Shown here piece by piece: positions 8,696 through 17,115 of a DNA stretch of 64,000 bases. The position numbers and the translations under genes were made by a program. Below the pieces are notes generated by a model. The model saw nothing but the letters and a program-made list of their open reading frames with translations. It did no database searches and had not been told where the DNA came from. The stretch is from Aquabacterium soli (GTDB lineage Bacteria; Pseudomonadota; Gammaproteobacteria; Burkholderiales; Burkholderiaceae_C). Within the stretch, counting starts at the first letter, position 1; each line of letters starts with the position of its first letter. The stretch covers positions 62,001 to 126,000 of the forward strand of contig NZ_RSED01000011.1 of assembly GCF_003933735.1 (NCBI RefSeq). The letters run 5' to 3'.

Positions 8696-8742
8696 CCGCT
8701 GATCTATCCCCTGGAGAGCATGTCATCAACACGGAGTTCATC

Positions 8743-9753
8743 ATGAACAACCCCGAGTACGAAGCTCGCATTGAAGACGTCAAACGCCGGGCCCACGGTC
8801 GCTGGACCGAAATCCTTGGCTGCCTGGGCGTTGGCGAACAGATTCTCAAGAAGCGCAACCTGCCCTGCCCGCTTTGTGGTGGCACCGACCGGTTTCAGTA
8901 CACCGACAAATTCGGTGAAGGCAACTACCACTGTCGCGCCTGTGGCGCGGGAGGTGGCTTCAAGCTGCTGCAGGCCGTCACGGGCCTGGATTTCAACACC
9001 GCGCTCAAGGAAGTCGAACGCGTGGTGGGCGCCTCGCCCCCTGCCCCGCATGTGGCATCAACGGAGCCGTCGGCCGAGCGCATGAAGGCCCTGGCCAAGC
9101 GGCTCTGGGAAGAAGCCAAGCCCGTGACGCCCGGTGATGAGGTAGACCGCTACCTGTCCGGTCGGCGGCTCGCCTTGGCTCACTACCCCAAGGTGCTGCG
9201 CCTGCATCCAGCGCTGGGCTACTACGAAAAGGACCCAACCTCGGGCAAGTCGCGCAAAGTGGCCGAATACGCCGCCATGCTGGCTTGCATCCAGGGCGCC
9301 GATGGTCACGCGGTCACGCTGCACCGCACGTATCTGAAGGATGGCCGCAAGGCCAATGTGAGCGATGCCAAAAAGGTGCTCTCTTCGGGCATCAATGGTG
9401 CTTCCGTGCGCTTGTTCGAACCCGAGCACGAACTGGCCATTGCCGAGGGCATCGAGACCGCCATGGCGGTGCACCTGGCCACCGGCAAACCCGTGTGGGC
9501 AGGACTCAACGCCGGAAACCTGGAAAAGCTGTGGCTGCCCGACTCGGTACAAAGCATCTGCATCTATGCCGATAACGACGCGCACGCGGACTTTGACGGC
9601 CAGGTGTTTGCCTTTGCCCTGGCTCGGCGCCTGAAGAAGCAGGAGCGCCAGAGCGGCCCTCGGCAAGTGCGGGTGCTCTTGCCCAAGACCCCGGGCAGCG
9701 ACTGGGCCGATGTGTGGCTGGCCAAGGCAGAGCACACCACCCAGACCGCCTGA
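8743..9753 (+). CDS. Zinc-ribbon/Toprim primase-like protein
   Basis: 336 residues. GGAG six bases upstream fixes the ATG. An N-terminal zinc ribbon CPLCGGTDRF ... YHCRACGAGGG (residues 35-70) is of the phage/plasmid primase type. A C-terminal Toprim domain follows, with AIAEGIETAMA (catalytic Glu) and ICIYADNDAH (DxD-like acidic pair). Such proteins make RNA primers for lagging-strand or single-strand replication. In a conjugative element they would help second-strand synthesis or ICE replication. No helicase domain is present, so it is the TOPRIM/P4-alpha-like primase core only. Confidence 0.88.
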   Translation: MNNPEYEARIEDVKRRAHGRWTEILGCLGVGEQILKKRNLPCPLCGGTDRFQYTDKFGEGNYHCRACGAGGGFKLLQAVTGLDFNTALKEVERVVGASPPAPHVASTEPSAERMKALAKRLWEEAKPVTPGDEVDRYLSGRRLALAHYPKVLRLHPALGYYEKDPTSGKSRKVAEYAAMLACIQGADGHAVTLHRTYLKDGRKANVSDAKKVLSSGINGASVRLFEPEHELAIAEGIETAMAVHLATGKPVWAGLNAGNLEKLWLPDSVQSICIYADNDAHADFDGQVFAFALARRLKKQERQSGPRQVRVLLPKTPGSDWADVWLAKAEHTTQTA

Positions 9754-9847
9754 ATCAGTTCTTCCCCACTGGTAGCTGTCAAACCAGGCCAAGCCACATG
9801 GCGAGGCAAAGACAGCCCTGGCGTTTTGTATGAGTGATTTGTGAATC

Positions 9848-9940
9848 GGGCGCGATCCCTGGCCAGTGGTCAGTTCGCGCCCTGCGTGGATGGGTCTGAG
9901 CCCATCCGTCATCAACCCTGGCGGGGATGTGCATCCCCGC
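9848..9940. repeat. Three consecutive inverted repeats (hairpins)
   Basis: Between the primase and DUF932 genes lie three hairpins in 93 bases. First, GGGCGCGA (9848-9855) pairs with TCGCGCCC (9875-9882), with an inner CTGGCCA/TGGTCAG stem. Second, GGATGGG (9888-9894) pairs with CCCATCC (9901-9907). Third, GCGGGGATGTGCATCCCCGC (9921-9940) is a near-perfect palindrome. None is followed by a T-run, so they are not ordinary terminators. They may be single-strand origin-like, nick-region or regulatory structures. Confidence 0.65.
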
Positions 9941-9989
9941 ATGTGGGCCATGCCGTCTCCGCCATTTCTTTCCCGAACAGGAGCTTGAT

Positions 9990-11051
9990 ATGAGAAGCGG
10001 ACGTTCCCTGGTGAGCCTGGCCCATGAACTTGAGCGCCAACTGCAATCCAAGAAGGACCTGGTGGTCCCCTCGTCGCTGATGCGACACGACACCGACGAC
10101 ACAGGCGAAACCCGTCTTGTCATCGGCGAAGGCGGCGCCTCGACGCCCTATGGCGTCATGCCGCTGGCGCGCCGCCAGTTGGCTGACAAGCTGAAGATTC
10201 CTTATGCCTACTTTGAGCGCATGCGCTCCGAGCAGCCGGTCTTGCTGGACCGCAATGTGAACACCTGGCTGCAAAGCGACGATGACCGTCGCATGATCCG
10301 CACGCTCGATGGCAACGTCCGGGCCGTGCTGTCAGACCGCTATCGTCGCCTTGACAACTACGATCTGGCCGAAAGTGTGCTGCCCATCCTGCAGCAGTTG
10401 CCTGATGTGCGCTTCGAGTCGGTTGAACTCACCGACACGAGGATGTACATCAAGTGCATCACACCGCAATTGAAGGTCGAAATGGCGCCTGGCGACATCG
10501 TCCAGGCTGGCGTGGTCATCTCCAATTCGGAGGTGGGACAAGGCACGCTGTCGGTGCAGCCCTTGCTGTATCGATTGGTGTGCCGCAATGGCCTGATTGC
10601 TTCAGACCGCTCCTTGCGCAAAACCCACGTCGGGCGGGCACTAGGATCTGACGAAAGCATCATGGTCTTCAAGGACGACACCTTGCAAGCCGATGACAAG
10701 GCCTTCTTCCTGAAGGTTCGCGACGTGGTGCAGGCGGCCGTGTCTGAAGCAACGTTCATGCAGGCCGCACAGAAGATGCAAAAAACCTTGCAGATTCACC
10801 TCGTCGGCAACCCCGTCAAGACGGTGGAAGTGCTGGCTCAGCGCTACACATTGAATGATGCCGAACGCGCCGGGGTGCTGCGACACCTGATCGCCGAAGG
10901 TGATCTTTCGGGGTACGGCCTGGTGAATGCCATCACGCACTTCTCCCAGGAAGTTGAGGACTACGACCGTGCCACCGAGTTTGAAGCCCTGGGCGGGAAG
11001 TTGATCGAACTGCCCGTCAAGGAGTGGAATGAGTTGGCACAAGCCATTTGA
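9990..11051 (+). CDS. DUF932 family protein
   Basis: 353 residues from an ATG with AGGAG six bases upstream. The whole chain matches the DUF932 phage/plasmid-like family: the segment YGVMPLARRQLADKLKIP, the repeated Arg/Tyr stretch SDRYRRLDNYDLAE, and VVISNSEVGQGTLSV with LVCRNGLI. DUF932 proteins are common on plasmids and ICEs and have no proven biochemical role. It sits alone between a triple hairpin region and a terminator, so it is likely a single transcription unit. Confidence 0.85.
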   Translation: MRSGRSLVSLAHELERQLQSKKDLVVPSSLMRHDTDDTGETRLVIGEGGASTPYGVMPLARRQLADKLKIPYAYFERMRSEQPVLLDRNVNTWLQSDDDRRMIRTLDGNVRAVLSDRYRRLDNYDLAESVLPILQQLPDVRFESVELTDTRMYIKCITPQLKVEMAPGDIVQAGVVISNSEVGQGTLSVQPLLYRLVCRNGLIASDRSLRKTHVGRALGSDESIMVFKDDTLQADDKAFFLKVRDVVQAAVSEATFMQAAQKMQKTLQIHLVGNPVKTVEVLAQRYTLNDAERAGVLRHLIAEGDLSGYGLVNAITHFSQEVEDYDRATEFEALGGKLIELPVKEWNELAQAI

Positions 11052-11071
11052 TCTCGGATCACAGTGATTCA

Positions 11072-11102
11072 CCACCAGGGCCTTGGCTCTGGTGGCTTTT
11101 TT
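11072..11102 (+). terminator. Rho-independent terminator after DUF932
   Basis: CCACCAG (11072-11078) pairs with CTGGTGG (11089-11095), with further GGC/GCC pairing inside. A run of Ts follows directly (to 11102). It lies 20 bases after the DUF932 stop codon. Confidence 0.85.
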
Positions 11103-11344
11103 ATGTCGAAGCCAAGTTCAAAGCATCACGCCCATTGACTGGGACAAATGCGGCAGGCAATGCGGGCTGTTGTCGATGGCAAACACGCCATCCCCCCGCA
11201 CTCGGGCATTGATTTCAATCGGTGGTCGTGAATAAGCTGAGCCGACCCATCACTCCAATCACACACAACACCAAATCAGTCATACCGCGCCGCAATACCT
11301 GGCCCATCTCGACTCACATGTGGGCACACCGACAGGAGAAGACC

Positions 11345-11665
11345 ATGAGCAGCATCCAGTTCACCGATGTGCAGTTGACCAATTTGTACCTGTTGCAAGC
11401 CATCAGGCTGGGCATCGCGCAAGATCGCGTATCGACATGCGGCAAGTTCGGGTTGGACGCCGCCCAAGCAGAGTTCCTTGGTGCCATGAGCCAGGAACAG
11501 TTGTGGGCATTCGTTGATCAGATCGGCCAAAGCACCCTCTTCCCTCCACGCCAGGATTTGCTTGCCTTGCTCAAGGCGCCCGCGCCGCTTCAGGCATCAC
11601 TGGCCGCCGTTCATGCGCCAAGGCCACGGCAACTCGCGACCATGGCGCCCGCAAGCACGTCGTGA
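11345..11665 (+). CDS. FlhD-like transcriptional activator subunit (SetD/AcaD type)
   Basis: 106 residues from an ATG with AGGAGA upstream. The first 70 residues align by eye with FlhD: LTNLYLLQAIRLGIAQDR matches the FlhD start helix, and FGLDAAQAEFLGAMSQEQL matches the second half. FlhD pairs with FlhC as a D4C2 activator. SXT and IncC elements use such pairs (SetDC, AcaDC) to switch on all transfer genes. The next gene, 12 bases downstream, is the FlhC partner, so this is the likely master activator of this ICE. No flagellar genes are nearby. Confidence 0.8.
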   Translation: MSSIQFTDVQLTNLYLLQAIRLGIAQDRVSTCGKFGLDAAQAEFLGAMSQEQLWAFVDQIGQSTLFPPRQDLLALLKAPAPLQASLAAVHAPRPRQLATMAPASTS

Positions 11666-11677
11666 CCGGAGGGGACC

Positions 11678-12259
11678 ATGATGTCAACACGTGCTGACCG
11701 CCAGTTGTGCGCCATACGTCTGGCGCAAGACTGTGCTCAACTGGGCGCCCGGGTGCGCACCATCCATCACATCACTGGGCTCAACCCACGGGACGTGCAG
11801 AGGCTGCTCTTCAATGACCCTCAAGCCATCCCACGCGGACGTCCGCCCAACTCCCTGGAGTGGTATCACAGCGCCAACCTCATTGCGAGGGCTGAATCGT
11901 CGATCTTCATGTCGATCTACCGCCGTCTGCGCAACACTGGCTTCGGCGCAGCAGAGACGCTGGTCTGCGCCTATCGTGGATACCAAGCCGTCTGCCAGTG
12001 TCCGCACCGCATCAGTTTTGACCGGGCGTTTGATCTGGCATCGCACACCGATGGCATCTGGCTGGCCTGCACCCCGGTGTTCGAGGTCCTCGCTTGCCCG
12101 ACCTGCGGCAGCGATGTGCTGGTAGCCATCGGCACCGTGGTCCACTTGGGCGACAACTGTCCGTTCTGCAAACTGGTACAGCGCTACAGTTGCGATCCTC
12201 GGCTCCAGGCGTCATTTCCCAAGCACGGGATGGCGACCGCACCGGCGACGGCCCCCTGA
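11678..12259 (+). CDS. FlhC-like transcriptional activator subunit (SetC/AcaC type)
   Basis: 193 residues. GGAGGGG lies just before two adjacent ATGs. An N-terminal helical part (CAQLGARVRTIHHITGL) resembles the FlhC LGAR region. The middle YRRLRNTGF..AETLVCAYRGY matches the FlhC core. Two Cys pairs, CPTC and CPFC (about residues 145-170), form the zinc site typical of FlhC. It is coupled to the FlhD-like gene. Together they should bind upstream of the tra genes and recruit RNA polymerase, by analogy with AcaDC/SetDC. The binding sites were not located. Confidence 0.82.
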   Translation: MMSTRADRQLCAIRLAQDCAQLGARVRTIHHITGLNPRDVQRLLFNDPQAIPRGRPPNSLEWYHSANLIARAESSIFMSIYRRLRNTGFGAAETLVCAYRGYQAVCQCPHRISFDRAFDLASHTDGIWLACTPVFEVLACPTCGSDVLVAIGTVVHLGDNCPFCKLVQRYSCDPRLQASFPKHGMATAPATAP

Positions 12260-12275
12260 ACCGACGGCCTTGTAA

Positions 12276-12611
12276 TCAACCTACTTTCAGTTGATCCAGC
12301 GTCTTGCCAGCGGCCAACGCAGCCTTGATCCACTTAGGCTGAAGTCCCCGTCCGCTCCAGGTCTCGCCCGTGTCCACGTTGCGATATTTAGGGGCGACCT
12401 TGCTTCCTGCTGCGGCATTGGAGCGGGTCGCCACACCGGACTTCAACCCCAGGTCGGCCACAGTCAAACCATTGGCAGACAACAGTTGCTTGATGTGGTC
12501 AATCACCCCAGCTCGCTCTGCCTTGCGGGCATCCTGCAATTGCCTGTCCAGCTCCGAAGCCTGCTTGTCCAGGGCGGCTTTCTGGGCCAGGAGTTCTTTG
12601 TACGTGGTCAT
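12276..12611 (-). CDS. H-NS-like nucleoid protein
   Basis: 111 residues. An N-terminal coiled coil (KELLAQKAALDKQASELDRQ) for oligomerisation is followed by a C-terminal DNA-binding motif KYRNVDTGETWSGRGLQPKW, close to the betaproteobacterial H-NS consensus. It faces the FlhDC-like genes tail to tail. IncC plasmids encode an H-NS-like repressor (Acr2) of the activator genes, so a repressive role on this ICE is a reasonable inference. It could also silence host genes or the element's AT-richer cargo. Confidence 0.88.
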   Translation of the reverse strand: MTTYKELLAQKAALDKQASELDRQLQDARKAERAGVIDHIKQLLSANGLTVADLGLKSGVATRSNAAAGSKVAPKYRNVDTGETWSGRGLQPKWIKAALAAGKTLDQLKVG

Positions 12612-12879
12612 GATTGCAGTGTTTGGCTACGCCGAGTTTGTATTTCAACATCCTACATTGCAAGTTCCGTGGCTTCGTGGCAAACGTGCCTGCATCCTCG
12701 TCGTTGCATGCAGAGTCAAGGCCAAGGTATCAGACTGATCGACGCACATCGCTTTGATCTGCAATTGCCCCTCATTCCTCAAGCCTTGATGGCGAAAGCC
12801 CAAATGAACAGACGGCATTTTGAGGTGCGTGCGGCAATGCATAGTGACCAAATGGCTGGGTCATTTGCAATGGACCACC

Positions 12880-14586
12880 ATGCTTGCCTCGTCTCTGCCA
12901 CACAGCACCTTTGCATCGTCAGATCCCGGCTTCGAGGCCCTGCCCATTGATGATCTGCTGTCGCAACACGATGACCTGATCGCACGCATCAAGCTCTGCC
13001 ACGGCTCTGACCGCACCGATTTCGAGCAGACCATCATGTCGCTGATCAGGCGATACGCCAGCCTGGTACACCTGCTGCCGGCCACATCCGACAACTACTT
13101 CTGCATCCCTGGCGGCCTGCTGCGCCTGGGCATGGAAGTCAGCTTCTTCAGTCTGCAAGGCACAGATGCGCACATCTTCTCCGGGCGCTCCACCATCTCG
13201 GCACGCCGTCACCTGGAACCACGCTGGCGTCTGGCCACCTTCGTCGCAGGGCTTTGCTGCGAGGCCCACCGGATACTCAGCCACATCATCGTGACCGACT
13301 CCCCAGGCGAGGCCTGGCCAGCCTACCTGCTGCCCCTGAGTGATTGGCTGATGACACGCCAGGCCGACCGCTACTTCTTGCGCTGGCGCCCACAAGCCAT
13401 TGAGACACGCAGCCTGGGCGTGTTCACGCTGGCCCATGTCGTGCCACCTGCGGTCATGCATTACTTGGCAGAAGACAACACGGTCATCGTGCCTCACCTC
13501 ATGGCCAGCGTCAGCGGCATCTCGCAGTATCGAGATCACAACGTGCTGGACGATTTGGTTCGCCGCTCCTTGGCACTGGTGATTGACCGCAATCTGCTGG
13601 CCAACGCCGACCGCTACGGCAAGCCCCAATACGGCTCGCACCTTGAACGCTACCTGGTTGACGCACTGAGGCATCTCGCAAGCTCCAACTCGGGGTGGCA
13701 GGCCAATCGCGAGAAGTCTCGCGTCTGGTTCGGCCCCGATGGCCTGTTCCTGGTCTGGCCCAGCGCTGCAGAAGACATTCAAAAACTACTGGACACTGCG
13801 CAGTTGCCGGGCATCCCCAAAGCACCAGAGACCATCATGGAAGTGCTCCTGCTGGCCGGGGTCTTCGAACCCACGTCCGCAGGAAACTCTACCTGGCTCA
13901 TCCAACCACCAGGCGCCAAGTCCGAGATCGAAGCGGTCAAACTATCCTCAACAGCCATCCTGTTTGCAGGGCATGACCCGTCACCGCCCCCTCTTGCGGA
14001 GAGCCTTACAAGCTCCGCACTCAACAACCTACCATCAGCGCAAGCAACCGAACTGGTCGCACCACAGCCTCAACCGGATGACCCGCCTGGCACCCAGCTC
14101 TCGCTCATCCCAGGCAACTCCGATCAAACCCAACAAGCAGCTTCGAATAGCCAAGACGCTCAAGCCGAAGCAGCACTGTTGTTGACCGCCCCTCCATCTG
14201 CCTTGGCATCGACAAGCGACGCCCAAACGACTCAGCAAGCGAAGATTGGTCTTCAAGCGCCGCTGCGCCTCAACCCCGTGGTGCGCGATGCATTGACCGA
14301 GGTGGTCAACACCTTGAACACAGGCGCCGGACCCGCCCAGTGTTGCACTGTCGCGTTGGGGGTGTTTGTGCCTCTGCACGAATTCGAGCTGCGCGGCGTT
14401 CAACCCTCTGTGGCCCTGCGTGCCCTGTCTGATGTGCACATGCTGGTTCGCGCCCCGGGCAATGGCCCACCCACAACCTCAAGGGATTTCAACGGAACAT
14501 CGGCTGTGGGCTTGACCATAGCCCCGCGCTTCATCAACGGCGTAGACATGGAAGCCTTTGCCTCGCCCGAGGCTCAGGGAGGGTGA
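12880..14586 (+). CDS. traI: TraI, MobH-family relaxase homologue with replaced catalytic motifs
   Basis: 568 residues. Overall it aligns with MobH TraI: VHLLPAT, PGGLLR.GMEV, EPRWRLATFVAGL, YFLRWR, and a C-terminal winged-helix-like domain near 480-560. The catalytic signatures are altered. The His-rich 3H motif before GGLL reads SDNYFCIP (residues 70-77), and the Arg-His of the following helix is Arg-Leu. The HD motif (LLHDxGK in the family) reads LCCEAHR (125-131). There is no frameshift and the rest is conserved. The linker 395-470 is Pro/Gln-rich. There is no strong Shine-Dalgarno, and a TTG at 12820 is an alternative start. Its stop is one base from the traD ATG. It either uses other residues or has become an accessory protein. 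Confidence 0.85.
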   Translation: MLASSLPHSTFASSDPGFEALPIDDLLSQHDDLIARIKLCHGSDRTDFEQTIMSLIRRYASLVHLLPATSDNYFCIPGGLLRLGMEVSFFSLQGTDAHIFSGRSTISARRHLEPRWRLATFVAGLCCEAHRILSHIIVTDSPGEAWPAYLLPLSDWLMTRQADRYFLRWRPQAIETRSLGVFTLAHVVPPAVMHYLAEDNTVIVPHLMASVSGISQYRDHNVLDDLVRRSLALVIDRNLLANADRYGKPQYGSHLERYLVDALRHLASSNSGWQANREKSRVWFGPDGLFLVWPSAAEDIQKLLDTAQLPGIPKAPETIMEVLLLAGVFEPTSAGNSTWLIQPPGAKSEIEAVKLSSTAILFAGHDPSPPPLAESLTSSALNNLPSAQATELVAPQPQPDDPPGTQLSLIPGNSDQTQQAASNSQDAQAEAALLLTAPPSALASTSDAQTTQQAKIGLQAPLRLNPVVRDALTEVVNTLNTGAGPAQCCTVALGVFVPLHEFELRGVQPSVALRALSDVHMLVRAPGNGPPTTSRDFNGTSAVGLTIAPRFINGVDMEAFASPEAQGG

Positions 14587-14587
14587 C

Positions 14588-16495
14588 ATGCCCATCCGAT
14601 GTTACGAGATGCCGTGGCGCCACGCCTACGAGGCTTACGCAGGCCTTGCCTGGGGCATCGCACTGATGTTCTTCACAGCGGTCGGCTCCATCGGTCAACT
14701 GCCTCGCGTTCTCGCTTTCCCCCTGTCCATCGCTTGCCTTGGCATGAGCGCCCTCAGGTTCTCGCAGGCGCTGCGCATCCTCGTGCTGAGGGCGTCGCTG
14801 GCTGGTCACGCCATTCAGGTGATCAGCACACAGACCCAGTCGCGTTGGTGCCAGGATCCAACAGCCGTTTTCCTTGGCTTTGGCTTCGAATGGCAGCCCG
14901 TGCACTCTCAGCGTCTGTATGAGCTGGCCAAAATCGATTACCGCGAGTTCACCGTGTCGCCCCGCCTGCTGAGTTTGCTGGGCTATGACAGCGCCCCGCA
15001 ACCCGACGCCGAGATTGGCTTGCCCTACATCCACGGCGTCGAGCCCCATGAGGTGCCCCTGCACCGCCCCTTGCAGAACTTCGAAGGCGGCACGCTGTTG
15101 GTGGGCACAACGCAATCTGGCAAAGGGGTGGCCTTGGCCAACCTCATCACCCAGGCGGTCAGGCGCGGCGATGTGGTGATCGTCATCGACCCCAAAAACA
15201 GCCGCCGTCTCAAGCGCGTGGTGGAACGCGCCTGCCAGGACTGGCGTGAGCCCGACACCTTCATGGAGTTCCATCCGGCCTTTCCTGAAGCCGGTGTGCG
15301 GCTGGACTTCACCTTCAACTGGCAAAAGCCCACCGAGATCGCATCCCGCATCCAGTCGATCATGCCGCCCGACACGGCTGGCGCGTTCTCAGCCTTTGGC
15401 TGGGATGCCGTGAACGTGGTCGTGCAAGGCCTGGTCGAGTTGGAAGAGCGCCCCAACTTGGCCAAGCTGACCCGCTACATCGAAGGCGGCATCGAACCTG
15501 TTCTAGAAGGCTCCTTGCGCCGCTTCTACGAGGCAACCTTGGGACCCGCATGGCGTGACCTTCCCGAGATGAAAAAGCTGATGCAGGACGCAAACCGGGG
15601 GAACTTGAAGCGCCCATCAGAAGCCGCCAGCACCGAACTCATGGCCCTCGTCGCGTACTACGAACACCACATTGCCCAATCTCAGCGCAGCAAAGTGATC
15701 GACGCCCAGGTGCGCACCTTCAGACACAACCGCGAGCACTATCAAAAGATCACGGCCAACCTGCTGCCCATCTTGTCCATGCTGACCTCGGGCGACTTGG
15801 GTCGAACGCTGTCGCCCGACCCATTCGACGCCGACGACATGCGCCCGATCATGAACTTCGAGAAGATCGAACGAGGCGGGCATGTGCTGTACATGTGCCT
15901 GGACTCGTTGCCCGACCCCTCGGTCGCCTCAGCCATCGGTGCCTTGGCCTTGGCCGACCTGGCAGCAAGGGCTGGTATGCGTTACAACCTGGGCGGCTAC
16001 CGGCGCATTGCCCTGTTTGTGGATGAGGTTGCCAACGTCATCAACCAACCCTTGATCGAAATCCTCAACAAGGGCGCCGAAGGCGGCATCTACACTACCT
16101 GCGCGATGCAGACGCTGGCCGACTTGGCCAAACGCCTGGGCAGCGAAGCGGCTGCGCGCATGGCGCTGGGCAACCTGAACAACCTGATCGCGCTGCGCTC
16201 GAAAGACCGACCCACGCAGGACTTCATCGTGGAGACCTTCGGCAAGACGGCAATCCATTCGATGCGCGTTGGCATGGGTCATGGCGCCGACACCCATCTG
16301 GGCGACTTCTCGACCAGCTATTCAAGCCAACTCTCTGAGAGCTTCGAGGAGATGGTGCCCGCCGATGTCCTGGGCAAACTGCCCAATCTTCAATACTTTG
16401 CCTCGGTGTCTGGCGGGCGCATTATTAAGGGTCGCTTTCCCATTTTGGATCCGGAAGCGCAAGCGGTCCATCAACCCATCAGGAGAGCAGCATGA
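14588..16495 (+). CDS. traD: TraD type IV coupling protein (SXT/TOL type)
   Basis: 635 residues. Two hydrophobic segments near residues 18-65 anchor it in the inner membrane. The ATPase core has Walker A GTTQSGKG (173-180), Walker B IALFVDEV (about 474-481) and a Gln-containing motif CAMQTL. It is an AAA/FtsK-like hexameric motor that hands the relaxase-DNA complex to the secretion channel. AGGGAGG precedes the ATG, and it is tightly coupled to traI and to the DUF4400 gene (ATGA overlap). Length and order traI-traD-DUF4400 match SXT-like elements. Confidence 0.93.
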   Translation: MPIRCYEMPWRHAYEAYAGLAWGIALMFFTAVGSIGQLPRVLAFPLSIACLGMSALRFSQALRILVLRASLAGHAIQVISTQTQSRWCQDPTAVFLGFGFEWQPVHSQRLYELAKIDYREFTVSPRLLSLLGYDSAPQPDAEIGLPYIHGVEPHEVPLHRPLQNFEGGTLLVGTTQSGKGVALANLITQAVRRGDVVIVIDPKNSRRLKRVVERACQDWREPDTFMEFHPAFPEAGVRLDFTFNWQKPTEIASRIQSIMPPDTAGAFSAFGWDAVNVVVQGLVELEERPNLAKLTRYIEGGIEPVLEGSLRRFYEATLGPAWRDLPEMKKLMQDANRGNLKRPSEAASTELMALVAYYEHHIAQSQRSKVIDAQVRTFRHNREHYQKITANLLPILSMLTSGDLGRTLSPDPFDADDMRPIMNFEKIERGGHVLYMCLDSLPDPSVASAIGALALADLAARAGMRYNLGGYRRIALFVDEVANVINQPLIEILNKGAEGGIYTTCAMQTLADLAKRLGSEAAARMALGNLNNLIALRSKDRPTQDFIVETFGKTAIHSMRVGMGHGADTHLGDFSTSYSSQLSESFEEMVPADVLGKLPNLQYFASVSGGRIIKGRFPILDPEAQAVHQPIRRAA

Positions 16496-17115
16496 TCAGG
16501 GCGATGGCCGTGGCATCGCTACTGGCGCTGCTGGTTCTGGTTCTCTATGTGCCGTCCGCCCACCCGCCAGAACGGTTCGTAGAGCAACTGCGAACGGAAT
16601 ACGCCAATGCGGCGTTGTTCTGGGGCAAGGACGCAAGCACCCGCATGCTGTCGCTTGCGATGAGCATGCAGGAGTCTGCACGTCAGGCATCACCCGTCCC
16701 TTCATCCAAAGACGCGGCTCCAGCGAGTGGCGTCAACGCGGCAGTCGGGCGAGAAATGGCCTCGGTCAACCAACGGCTGTTCAACAATCCCTACTTCCGC
16801 TCGATTGACGCACTGCTGCTGCTCGCCAGTTTCCGCCTTGCCATGTTGTTGGAGTGGCTCCCTTGGTTGCTGGCCTTCCCGTTTACTGCCATGGTGGATG
16901 GCTACCTGGTACGCCTGGTCAAAGCCAAGGAGTTCTTACACCACAACCCGGAAATGTTCTCCTTGTATGCCTGCTTGGCCATCCTGACCAGTTGCGCAAC
17001 TGTCCTGGCGTTTGTGCTGCCCATCACTTTGCATCCTCTTGCCGTACCATGCGTGCCGGTGATCATCGGCACGTTGATGGGTACAGCGATCAGAGACTTT
17101 CACCGAAGGTCTTGA
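16492..17115 (+). CDS. DUF4400-type ICE membrane protein (TraJ/s043-like)
   Basis: 207 residues. Hydrophobic segments occur at the N-terminus, near 100-125 and in two C-terminal helices, separated by a polar linker. The protein matches the DUF4400 / TIGR03747 membrane proteins encoded after TraD on ICEs. The start overlaps the traD stop (ATGA). It probably works with TraD at the inner membrane. Its 3' end overlaps the converging gene at 17090 by 26 bases, which marks the start of a cargo insertion. Confidence 0.8.
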   Translation: MIRAMAVASLLALLVLVLYVPSAHPPERFVEQLRTEYANAALFWGKDASTRMLSLAMSMQESARQASPVPSSKDAAPASGVNAAVGREMASVNQRLFNNPYFRSIDALLLLASFRLAMLLEWLPWLLAFPFTAMVDGYLVRLVKAKEFLHHNPEMFSLYACLAILTSCATVLAFVLPITLHPLAVPCVPVIIGTLMGTAIRDFHRRS

